From an uncultured SAR116 cluster alpha proteobacterium (GTDB lineage: Bacteria > Pseudomonadota > Alphaproteobacteria > Puniceispirillales > Puniceispirillaceae), in NCBI GenBank assembly GCA_902625725.1, contig CACOCY010000003.1:62001-126000 (forward strand): a DNA stretch of 64,000 bases. Direction: 5' to 3'. Positions 54,607 to 63,437 of the stretch are shown here, piece by piece (position 1 is the stretch's first letter; each line of letters starts with the position of its first letter). Made by a program: the position numbers and the translations under genes. The notes beneath the pieces are model-generated. The model saw nothing but the letters and a program-made list of their open reading frames with translations. It was not told where the DNA came from and made no database searches.

Positions 54607-54921
54607 AATTGTTGTAACTTTTTCATTCCTAGGTTCGTTCTTATGATTAAAGACGAATTAGAACTTTTCCTTTGGCAAAATTTTTCTCATCTTACTATTT
54701 TATTGAGTTATGGATTTCTACAGAACTTAAAAATCGCAATAAAAGAAAAAACTTAATATAAATTATTTAAATTATTTTATTGAAACTATAGAAAGATAAT
54801 GAGTTATGTTCAAGAATTTCAATAAAAGCAGGACTTTGTTTGAAGTTTATGTTTTAAAAAGCCCTAATATAATGACTTCGAAACAAAAAAACCAAAAATT
54901 TACTTGTAATAGGTATTATTG
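54607..54921. other. AT-rich gap upstream of uppP
   Basis: About 315 bp between the divergent GNAT and uppP genes. A 37-codon plus-strand frame from ATG 54643 has only a weak, distant AGG and no recognisable features. No terminator, repeat or clear promoter was seen. Confidence 0.5.
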
Positions 54922-55770
54922 ATGGATTTTCAATTAGATGAATTTTTACAAATTAGCATAATAGCCATCATTCAAGGCTTTACTGAATTTTTACCTATTT
55001 CTTCTTCCGGCCATTTGATTTTGATTTCAGAGATTGGTGATTTTAGTAAAAAGGGTATTGAAATCGAAGTTGCTGCACATATTGGTTCCTTGTTTGCTGT
55101 GATTTTTTACTTTAGAAGGATAGTTTTAAGACTGTCTAAAACAATGCTATCTAACTTTGCCAATTCGCTAGGAAATAATTTCAAAGAGATTGAAGACAAG
55201 AAAAAATACGAAGATGTGAAACTTGTTAGGTGCTTAATCGTTGGATGTCTCCCCATATTAGTAATCGGGTTTTTAATTGTACAAACAAATATTTCAATAC
55301 TTCGTTTATTGATTACGATTGGAATTGGTAATTTATTGTTTGCATTGATTTTATTTCACGCAGATAGGGTTGGTGGTTCTTCCAAAACTCTCTCTAGCAT
55401 AAACGTTAAAGATGCCTTAATTATTGGCTTTTTTCAGATATTTGCATTAATTCCTGGTTCTTCTCGAAGTGGTGTCACTATATCTATGGCAAGATACCTA
55501 GGTTATAACAGGACAAGCGCAACTAAGTATTCTATGCTCTCTGGTATCCCAGTAATAATCTCAGCTGGGGTTTTACAAGTTGTTAAAATCGTTTTATCAG
55601 ATGTAACTTATAACATTGCGCCGATCATACTTGTTTGCGTTCTTTCGTTTTTTGTGGCCCTGAGTTCAGTTCACTTTTTATTATTATGGGTTGGAAAAAC
55701 CGATTTCAAAGTTTTCGTGATATATCGGCTAATTTTAGGAATATTTCTAATAGGTTTGGCCACACTATGA
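54922..55770 (+). CDS. uppP: Undecaprenyl-diphosphate phosphatase (UppP/BacA)
   Basis: 282 aa from ATG 54922 (TAGGT about eight bases upstream; a TTG at 54919 is adjacent). Active-site motifs are GFTEFLPISSSGHLIL and PGSSRSGVTISMARYLG, in a membrane protein of about eight segments. It recycles undecaprenyl pyrophosphate to the monophosphate lipid carrier for peptidoglycan and surface polymers. Confidence 0.95.
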   Translation: MDFQLDEFLQISIIAIIQGFTEFLPISSSGHLILISEIGDFSKKGIEIEVAAHIGSLFAVIFYFRRIVLRLSKTMLSNFANSLGNNFKEIEDKKKYEDVKLVRCLIVGCLPILVIGFLIVQTNISILRLLITIGIGNLLFALILFHADRVGGSSKTLSSINVKDALIIGFFQIFALIPGSSRSGVTISMARYLGYNRTSATKYSMLSGIPVIISAGVLQVVKIVLSDVTYNIAPIILVCVLSFFVALSSVHFLLLWVGKTDFKVFVIYRLILGIFLIGLATL

Positions 55771-55832
55771 TATGCTGGTTTTTACTCAATTAATTTTAAT
55801 GTTAAAAGATATTTGTGTCACACCACCAGAAA

Positions 55833-57587
55833 TTAGTAAACGTCCCGTAAATACCTCTTCTCTTTCTTTAGCGAATTTACATAATCGGTTGTCTGGTCAT
55901 CTGTAAAGCTACCTTGATGCTTGATTACCTCAAAAAGTGCTTTATCAACATCCTTGGCCATTTTGGAGGCGTCACCGCACACATAGAAATGACCACCCTC
56001 TTCCAAACACTTAAAAAGTGGGTAACTATTTTCCAACATTCTGTTTTGGACGTAAATCTTTTCCTTCTGGTCTCGAGAGAATGCTAAGTCAAGACGAGTC
56101 AAAAGACCGGTATCACTCATTTGGCCAAGTTCTTGCTCATAAAGGAAGTCGTATTTTCTATGCTGATCGCCAAAGAATAGCCAATTCATTCCCTTCGCAC
56201 CACGTTCTTCTCTTTCTTGCAAAAAAGCTCTAAAGGGAGCAATTCCTGTTCCGGGACCAACCATAACCATGGGCACATCGTCATCCTCCGGCACTCGGAA
56301 ATTTTTATTTGGCAATAGGAAAACGCCATTGGTTGTCTCACCAGAGTTCTGATCAGCAAGAAAGGTAGAGGCAACACCATTATGTATTCTATCGTCATAT
56401 GTCCATCTTACTGCTGCTACAGTTAGATGGATCTCGTCCGGGAAGGATTTGAAGCTAGAGGAAATAGAATAAGCTCTGTGTTGCAACGGCCTTAGGAGTT
56501 TAACAAATTGTTCAGGTGAAAAATGAAAATCCTTCAATAACTTTAATAAGTCTAACGTATCCAATCCCCAAAGGAAAGTGTCTAGCGTCTCTTTATTTGC
56601 AATAGCGGAACTCAAACTAGCGTTTGACGCATTTCTCTCTACCTCATAAATCAACTCCTTAGAGGGAGTCATTATTTCATATTTTGTGCTCAAAAGACCT
56701 GTCAAGCTATCATCGCTGCCTTCCAGAGCATAGTCTTGATTTACTCCAAGAATTTTTATGATTTCTTCGACAAGATAAGGTGAATTAACCGGCATAATAC
56801 CTAGTGAATCACCAGCATCATACGTGATCCCACTATTCGCTATATTTACGCCAATATGTCTGATTTCTTTAGCCGAGCCCGGGACAGATAAAAGTCGATT
56901 CTCCTTTAAATAGGTTTGATATGGATTTTTTCTGTTCCAACTAGGTGGTGCCTTAACAATATTTTCTTTATCATTTGAGCAAGTATTGATTTTAGAAGTT
57001 TCATTTAAAGAGCTCCCCATATTTGGTATTGCCAAATCCAACCACCTAGCAGCAGGCTCTTCAAAATCTACATCACAATCTATCCTACTACTGGTTCTCG
57101 TAGCACCTAATTGTTCAAGCCTTGTATCTATCAATTTTCCAGCTTGGCAAAATTCATCGTAACTAGTGTCACCTAATGCCAAAACACCGAAAGAAAGACT
57201 CTCCAATCTGGGTGCCGACTCCGATACTAATGAATCCCAAAATATTCCGGCATTATCGGGCATTTCGCCTTCTCCATAAGTTGACACAATTATAATAGCA
57301 TTTTCAATATTTGCTAAATATTCCATATCGATGGAATCTAATTCACGTATATTCGCCAAATATCCTCTTGTCTTAGCTAAAGTAGCCGCATCATTTGCAA
57401 GCCCCTCAGCATTTCCGGTTTGCGTTCCAAATAAGATTTCGATAGTTTTCAAATTGTCAGCGCTATTCCCGCTTTCATTTTGAGAATTGGTCCAATCGCT
57501 GGACCGGAGCCCAGCTACAAAACCGTCTAACCAAGCTCTCTGATTTTCGTTAAACGGAGCGTCAGTGGGTATATTTAGAGATTTCAT
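55833..57587 (-). CDS. CysJ-type diflavin reductase (sulfite reductase flavoprotein-like)
   Basis: 584 aa from ATG 57587 (the frame stays open to 57653 but homology starts at PFNENQRAWLDGFVAG). A flavodoxin domain (FGTQTGNAEGLA; STYGEGEMPDNA) binds FMN. An FAD domain has RAYSISSS. The NADP domain has VGPGTGIAPFRAFLQERE and ends YLRDVY. It passes electrons from NADPH through FAD and FMN to an iron-sulfur or siroheme partner. It overlaps the 3' end of gltB by 26 bp, which implies translational coupling. No cysI is nearby, so CysJ identity is by domain only; it may serve GltB. Confidence 0.85.
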   Translation of the reverse strand: MKSLNIPTDAPFNENQRAWLDGFVAGLRSSDWTNSQNESGNSADNLKTIEILFGTQTGNAEGLANDAATLAKTRGYLANIRELDSIDMEYLANIENAIIIVSTYGEGEMPDNAGIFWDSLVSESAPRLESLSFGVLALGDTSYDEFCQAGKLIDTRLEQLGATRTSSRIDCDVDFEEPAARWLDLAIPNMGSSLNETSKINTCSNDKENIVKAPPSWNRKNPYQTYLKENRLLSVPGSAKEIRHIGVNIANSGITYDAGDSLGIMPVNSPYLVEEIIKILGVNQDYALEGSDDSLTGLLSTKYEIMTPSKELIYEVERNASNASLSSAIANKETLDTFLWGLDTLDLLKLLKDFHFSPEQFVKLLRPLQHRAYSISSSFKSFPDEIHLTVAAVRWTYDDRIHNGVASTFLADQNSGETTNGVFLLPNKNFRVPEDDDVPMVMVGPGTGIAPFRAFLQEREERGAKGMNWLFFGDQHRKYDFLYEQELGQMSDTGLLTRLDLAFSRDQKEKIYVQNRMLENSYPLFKCLEEGGHFYVCGDASKMAKDVDKALFEVIKHQGSFTDDQTTDYVNSLKKEKRYLRDVY

Positions 57588-60500
57588 TACTTTTGTCCAT
57601 AAAAATTGTTTGAGTAAGTTCCACCAAAGTTGACTTAGCAAATAATTCATCAAAGCTTGGTATAGAACCTAACGCGTTTATATTTTTTTGATTTTGATAA
57701 ATAATCCAAGAATACGTCGCTGGACTTTCCATGCTAATAACATTTCTCAATGCTAAAGCTTGTTTAAAATCTGTTAATCTTTTGTTAGCCACAAGAATAG
57801 CAATTTCTTCATCTGTGTAACCTGCTAACGCCTCCTTTGCATACTTAGACAACTCTGTCATAAGACTAAAATCTTCTGTCATTATAAGATTTTTTGTAAG
57901 CTGATCACTGATATTTCCATTCCAAATATTTTTTGATTTTTTTAATATAATTTTCTGAGCTATATCCAACACTGTATAGGAGTTTAACAGCTCTGCCATG
58001 GATTTTTTACTTTCTTTGGTTTCAGTAGGGATAACGCCATCATTAACCGGAGAATTGAGTTTCCAGGCAGATTTTATCTTTTTCACCTGATGATTGGCAA
58101 GGGCAATGGCTAATTCCTCCGTTATCTCTTTTCTCGATTTCGAAGATAATATCTCTTCATAATCTTGATACTGTAGAAGAGCTTTTGGCATTACCCACCA
58201 TATTTTCTGTTTTATTTTGTCCCAATTTTGTATTAGTTTTTTCGCTTTGGAAGATTTAGTTTCTAAATAATGCCATTCAAGCATTTGTTTAACAGCGTGT
58301 TCATGCACTGCCTCTGAAAGTTCTCCCTTACCAATTTTTCCTAAAATTACGGAATCGTGACTAACAAATTGCTCAAATATGTTTTCTGGATCATATTGAT
58401 ATGCAAAGCCGCCTGACATTCCGTTACCAAAACCCTTCGAAAATCCTCCAATATTCAAAATTGCGCCGTTGGTCATATACTCCGCACAAAACTCACCAAC
58501 TCCTTCAACGACCGCTGTAGCACCTGAATTTCGAACTGCAAATCTGTCACCAGCTTGCCCCTCAATGAAAGTTTTTCCACCAGACGCACCAAATAAGGTG
58601 AAGTTTCCAACAAGAACATTGTGTCCATAATACTCACCACCACCTAGAGGCGATTTTACTACAATTTTTCCACCACACGCCCCTTTACCTACACCGTCAT
58701 TACATGTTCCTGTGTGCTCAAAAACCATACCATCATTACAAAAAGCTCCAAAGCTCTGGCCAGCAGAACCCTGTGTCGCTATTTTTACGCTTTCATAATC
58801 TAAAAAACGACGTCCACGATTGTCGGTTACAATGCTTTTAGATTTAACTTTTCCCCCGTAGTTCAGCATACGTTCTATGTCGATTGATAATTGTCCGCCA
58901 ACGGATTTATTTCGATTATTAAGGGAAGTGTTCGGCCTCAATGTAATTTCGGTTTCGTCAGAACAAAGAAAATTCTCAACCTGTCCAAGTAAAAAATCAT
59001 CAACCGAATAATCACGTGGTATATATTTAGGTTTGTTAACTTTTTCTGCTTCAACTCTAGTTAACATCTCTCTGAGATTTAAATGACCGATGGAAGCTGG
59101 GTGATCTAAAAGATGCAAAAGATCAGACCTACCCCTTGCTTCTTCTAAGTTCTTAAAACCAAGCATAGCAAGAATCTCCCTTGTCTCGTGAGCAATGTTA
59201 AGAAGATACTGCGCTAATGCTCTTGGGTCTCCACTAAAGGTTTCCGCGTTTGTTGTTAACCCAGCTGGACATTTAATATTACAATTCTTTGCCATGACAC
59301 ATTTAAGCATCATGAGCGCTGTTGTCCCAAATTCAAAACTGTCCGCGCCTAAGAGAGATGCCTTAATTATATCTAATCCGGTTTGCATGGCACCAGAACT
59401 TCGCAGAACAACTTTCTCGCGAAGCCCATTTTGGCTTAAAGCTTGATGAACTTCCGCAATTCCGATTTCCGCTGCTCTTCCAGTATATTTCAAAGATGTA
59501 ACAGCAGCGGCCCCAGTTCCCCCCGTATTACCTGCAACATTAATCACATCAGCTCCGGCTTTAGCGACGCCCACTGCGATAGTTCCTATCCCCTCGGAAC
59601 TTACCAACTTTACTATAACTCGAACACGAGCGGCCTTCGCGTCATGAATCAATTGAGCTAAGTCTTCTATTGAGTAAGTATCATGATGAGGAGGAGGAGA
59701 AATAAGCTCCACTCCTGGCGTGCCTCCTCTAGCAGCAGCGATTTCTACCGTTACTTTTGCAGCGGGTAGTTGTCCACCTTCACCAGGTTTTGCTCCCTGC
59801 CCAATCTTTATTTCAATTTCCTCAAGTTTAGGGTCTGCTAAATATCCAGCCCAAACGCCAAACCTCCCTGAAGCAAACTGCTTAATTCTACTAGCACGAA
59901 TTGTTCCATAACGGCTAATGTGTTCCCCACCTTCACCAGAGTTTGACATCCCACCTACCATATTTGTGCCATGAGCGACAGCTTCGTGAGCTGAAGCTAC
60001 GAGGGCCCCGTGAGACATTGCCCCTGACGCAATCTTTTTGGTTATTTCTGAAGCAGGTTGAACCGTATCAATCTCAATAGATGGTGGCGCTTCGCGAAGT
60101 CTTTCCAAATAATCTTTGGCGGATCCGGCAGCCGTCACATTTAATAAGCAACTAGAAACAAAGTGACCCTTAATATCTCCCTCAAAACGGTCAATCAAGG
60201 TTTGCGCTAGTATGTCCAATCTCCCTAAATTATTGGCCAAAGGACCTGTTAAATTTAGATTAAAATTTTCCTCAGATAACTTAACACAAGTTAAACCCCG
60301 TATAACAAAATCATTGTTACCCGCTCGATTAAAAAGCATCATTTCGCGTTTAATATCCTCGTATGTAGTCATGTAAGTGATATCAGCTGGCAGTGATAAA
60401 ATATCCCGCAAAGCAGCAGGCCTATTCATTCTTTCTTCAAAAATATCAAGTGAGAACTTTCTGTATGCAGAGGTGATTTCAAAATTATCAATCACCTCTT

Positions 60501-63081
60501 CATCGAGCTCTTCAAAACTGGTATTAACATATCCATTTTCATCAATATCGAAAGCATCTTTCATCTGGTTAAGCGTCATAACACTGAACGGGTTTACCTC
60601 ACCATCCAGAATATTATTTTGTTTATCAGAAAATTTTATTTCCTCTTCCGTTAAATCTACGAAGCCTCGAACTGCAGCTGTCCCAAAAGAATGACCGGCG
60701 CCCTCTGACCTCTCTTTGAATAATCCAAGAATAGGTATGTCATTAGATTTTTGTATTTTCTTCGAATATGAGTGCCAATCGGCAGCTGATTGCGAAATAG
60801 TCCGAAAGCGCACACCTCCCACAGGTGTTTTCATATTTGGGAGTATGCGAGAGAGAACTGGATCATTAGTGTCAAGAAAATTTGGTTCAAAAAATTCTCC
60901 TCCTATGTAACTCTCCACTGTACAAAGACCTACCTTACCCATAGTTTTCATTAACGCTTTTTCACCGGCCTTTCGAAAACGCTGAAAAGCTTCAGTGGCC
61001 TTTTCATCTCCAAACAACTCTTCTGCTCTCAATCTTACAGAGATCGGATAAACAGCTGACGCCCCAAAACCTAACGCACATGCTATGTGATGTGATGACA
61101 CGATTTGGCCGCTCTCCGCTATGACCGAGACCTTAAGCCTTAGTCCATCTCCAATTAACTTTTGATTAATTGCCGATATTGCTAAAACAAATGGAATCGA
61201 TGCAAACTTCTTTGACATACCTCTATCTGATAGTATGGCTATACCGCCCTTTTTTTGAGCGAAATTAGCGACATTCTCGCAAACATTTTCAATGGCTCTG
61301 AGCAAATTATTTTCGTTAATTTCACCATTATCAGGATCTGGTTCATAGAGAATATCGAATGTCTCGCATGGCGTAAATTTTTGCTCTCTGATTTTTAGTA
61401 TTTCGGACATTTTTAGGATTGGACCATCCACAACTATTTGCTTTGTTCTAGATTTTCCGTTAAAGGGCTTCTCACCTAAAGAAACTCTTAGAGTCATCCC
61501 ATCGGCTTCTCTGATTGAATCTAATGGCGGGTTTGTAACTTGAGCAAACCTTTGACTAAAATATTTTGCTATGCCGCCTTCAACATCTGAAAGTGCATTT
61601 ATAGCGTTCCCGTAACCCATAGCTGACACTTTTTCAGATCCATAATTTAGCATAGGGTCAAGCAAAAATTTAAAACTTTCTTGATTATGAGAATAAGCAA
61701 CATATCTAGCATTCAGCTCAAGATCACCATCATAAGATGAGGCTGCTACTTCTGGTTTAACTTTTGGTTCTGGAAGACTTTTGATTTTAACACTAAGTTT
61801 TGATAGTAATTTCTGATAGTCCACACGGCTGGCTAAATTTTCTAGCGTTTCATTTGTCCGAAAGGTTTTCTTTAAACCATGATCGTAATAAATCATACCC
61901 CCAGCCTCAACCCGACCACGACTTATTATTTTTTTGGGATCGAAATATATCTGTCCGGCCTCTGAAGTAACCGCAAGAAACTCAGCCGTCTCCACACTTC
62001 TCAGAGGTCTCAAACCTAATCTATCTAATCTAGCACCTATTATTTTTCCATCTCCAAATATAAGTGCCGCTGGGCCATCATTCTTCTCTTCAAACAGCGA
62101 GAAATATTCAAGCATTGCTTTTACCGGTTTACTGATATTTTTGTCATTCTCCCAGGCAGGTGGCATCATTGACACAACAGCTGTAACTAGATCTAAATTT
62201 TCTTCGAAAACTCTAGAATTAAGTGTTTGATCTAATCTACAGGAGTCAGATTGGCCCTTGGGTCTTATAATTTGATTGTTTCTTGCTAGAGCTATCGCAG
62301 CTTCGGACAAACGATTTTTTTTATCCGTATTCAGCTCGCCATTATGCGCCATCAATCTAAAAGGTTGCGCCATTGTGGGGTGTGGGTCAGTATTTGTGGA
62401 GAATCTTGTATGAAAATAAAGAGAATGGACCCTATGGTCCAGATCATTTAGATCATTAAAGTAAGGTATCAGTTCCCAAGAGTTCAATCTGCCTTTTAAC
62501 ACTTGAAGCTTTGACGATAAAGATAATGGATATAAACCCTCCAGACTCAAATCTTGGTAAGCTTGGGCTTCTATCATTAACATACTTTTGTAGATTTCAG
62601 AATCAAAATTATATGTTTCGTGTTTATGGTCGGGCTGCAAAAATATCCATTGTTTTATGGGCAGTTGGTATTTTTGTGCTCTTTTATCAATCTTTTCCAT
62701 GTCTACAGGAACTGTTCGCTGTAAAAGGACTTTGAAATCAAACTTATTAAATGTTTGTTCAATGATTTCATTTGCATGATTATGTTGATTTTTGTCATTT
62801 GGAAAGAAAAAATTACCAACTCCGAAAGTCCCTGTTTTAAGTTTTAATTTTGTTAACTTTGAAAAAAACGCTTCAGAGAGGTCAATTGATACACCTGCGC
62901 CATCACCTACACCCTCTGCCGACATACCTCCCCTATGAGGAACTGCGCATAATGCTTCGTTACCGAGTTTTAGAATTTCGTGCGTTTGATTACCGTCTTT
63001 TCTTGTAAGAAAACCAACACCGCAAGCGCTGTGCTCCAAATTGGGATCATACAAACCAAGTTGGCTGTTACGTTTTTTCAA
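57562..63081 (-). CDS. gltB: Glutamate synthase large subunit, extended form
   Basis: 1839 aa against about 1480-1520 for usual GltB. The N-terminal glutaminase nucleophile C20 (HSACGVGF) follows a 19-residue propeptide. The FMN domain starts near SGAMSHGALV (about 1019) and includes PGEGGQLPAAKV. Fe-S cysteines are C1261, C1267 and C1271, spaced CX5CX3C where usual GltB has CX5CX4C. The GXGXG beta-helix domain (about 1400-1580) ends in WWVMPK. About 130 extra residues lie between the central and FMN domains (roughly 790-1000), and about 195 after the normal end. The start is TTG at 63081 with GGGAG nine bases upstream. No gltD is adjacent; a diflavin reductase gene overlaps the end. Confidence 0.9.
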   Translation of the reverse strand: MKKRNSQLGLYDPNLEHSACGVGFLTRKDGNQTHEILKLGNEALCAVPHRGGMSAEGVGDGAGVSIDLSEAFFSKLTKLKLKTGTFGVGNFFFPNDKNQHNHANEIIEQTFNKFDFKVLLQRTVPVDMEKIDKRAQKYQLPIKQWIFLQPDHKHETYNFDSEIYKSMLMIEAQAYQDLSLEGLYPLSLSSKLQVLKGRLNSWELIPYFNDLNDLDHRVHSLYFHTRFSTNTDPHPTMAQPFRLMAHNGELNTDKKNRLSEAAIALARNNQIIRPKGQSDSCRLDQTLNSRVFEENLDLVTAVVSMMPPAWENDKNISKPVKAMLEYFSLFEEKNDGPAALIFGDGKIIGARLDRLGLRPLRSVETAEFLAVTSEAGQIYFDPKKIISRGRVEAGGMIYYDHGLKKTFRTNETLENLASRVDYQKLLSKLSVKIKSLPEPKVKPEVAASSYDGDLELNARYVAYSHNQESFKFLLDPMLNYGSEKVSAMGYGNAINALSDVEGGIAKYFSQRFAQVTNPPLDSIREADGMTLRVSLGEKPFNGKSRTKQIVVDGPILKMSEILKIREQKFTPCETFDILYEPDPDNGEINENNLLRAIENVCENVANFAQKKGGIAILSDRGMSKKFASIPFVLAISAINQKLIGDGLRLKVSVIAESGQIVSSHHIACALGFGASAVYPISVRLRAEELFGDEKATEAFQRFRKAGEKALMKTMGKVGLCTVESYIGGEFFEPNFLDTNDPVLSRILPNMKTPVGGVRFRTISQSAADWHSYSKKIQKSNDIPILGLFKERSEGAGHSFGTAAVRGFVDLTEEEIKFSDKQNNILDGEVNPFSVMTLNQMKDAFDIDENGYVNTSFEELDEEVIDNFEITSAYRKFSLDIFEERMNRPAALRDILSLPADITYMTTYEDIKREMMLFNRAGNNDFVIRGLTCVKLSEENFNLNLTGPLANNLGRLDILAQTLIDRFEGDIKGHFVSSCLLNVTAAGSAKDYLERLREAPPSIEIDTVQPASEITKKIASGAMSHGALVASAHEAVAHGTNMVGGMSNSGEGGEHISRYGTIRASRIKQFASGRFGVWAGYLADPKLEEIEIKIGQGAKPGEGGQLPAAKVTVEIAAARGGTPGVELISPPPHHDTYSIEDLAQLIHDAKAARVRVIVKLVSSEGIGTIAVGVAKAGADVINVAGNTGGTGAAAVTSLKYTGRAAEIGIAEVHQALSQNGLREKVVLRSSGAMQTGLDIIKASLLGADSFEFGTTALMMLKCVMAKNCNIKCPAGLTTNAETFSGDPRALAQYLLNIAHETREILAMLGFKNLEEARGRSDLLHLLDHPASIGHLNLREMLTRVEAEKVNKPKYIPRDYSVDDFLLGQVENFLCSDETEITLRPNTSLNNRNKSVGGQLSIDIERMLNYGGKVKSKSIVTDNRGRRFLDYESVKIATQGSAGQSFGAFCNDGMVFEHTGTCNDGVGKGACGGKIVVKSPLGGGEYYGHNVLVGNFTLFGASGGKTFIEGQAGDRFAVRNSGATAVVEGVGEFCAEYMTNGAILNIGGFSKGFGNGMSGGFAYQYDPENIFEQFVSHDSVILGKIGKGELSEAVHEHAVKQMLEWHYLETKSSKAKKLIQNWDKIKQKIWWVMPKALLQYQDYEEILSSKSRKEITEELAIALANHQVKKIKSAWKLNSPVNDGVIPTETKESKKSMAELLNSYTVLDIAQKIILKKSKNIWNGNISDQLTKNLIMTEDFSLMTELSKYAKEALAGYTDEEIAILVANKRLTDFKQALALRNVISMESPATYSWIIYQNQKNINALGSIPSFDELFAKSTLVELTQTIFMDKSNEISKYTH

Positions 63082-63437
63082 AGAATATAACTCCCAAAGT
63101 TAGTCTCGATTATCTGATTAATTGGAGGCAAAACATGGACAAATTTGGTATGCTTTGATTCCAATTAATACAGAGAATTTAGTCTCAAATAGAGCACCTA
63201 TGATTGAACCCAAAATCTTTCACTAGCAGATTTATTTCATTCAATTCAAACAGCATGTTACAAAAACCGTGCCACTTAGGTCAGTATTTATTACCTTTTT
63301 TTACAAATTTCAAGTTCAAAAATTAAAAAATTTTTAAAAATATATAGAAAAGTGAATGCCTATGGGGTTATTGGCACACAACTTACTGATAAAGCGAGAA
63401 TTTTTCATAAAAGTTGCTGCCTGAGGTGGTTTACAAC
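63082..63437. other. 356-bp gap upstream of gltB
   Basis: No gene is supported. It holds the large dyad at 63117-63169 in the gltB leader. The rest is AT-rich, including a run near 63296-63350. Confidence 0.6.
63117..63169 (-). promoter_or_regulatory. Large inverted repeat in the gltB leader
   Basis: ATTAATTGGA (63117-63126) and TCCAATTAAT (63160-63169) pair perfectly. Inside, CAAAACAT (63129-63136) and ATGCTTTG (63150-63157) pair with one mismatch around the same centre (63143), leaving a 13-base loop. It lies 36 bp upstream of the gltB start. It may be an operator dyad or a leader-RNA stem controlling nitrogen assimilation. Confidence 0.5.

Noticed and set aside
54643-54756. 37-codon frame upstream of uppP
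   Set aside because: Weak and distant ribosome site, no motif and ordinary AT-rich composition.
63135-63158. Short plus-strand frame (ATG GAC AAA ... TGA) with GGAGG in front, inside the gltB leader dyad
   Set aside because: Seven codons on the strand opposite gltB; it is explained by the dyad and has no following gene.
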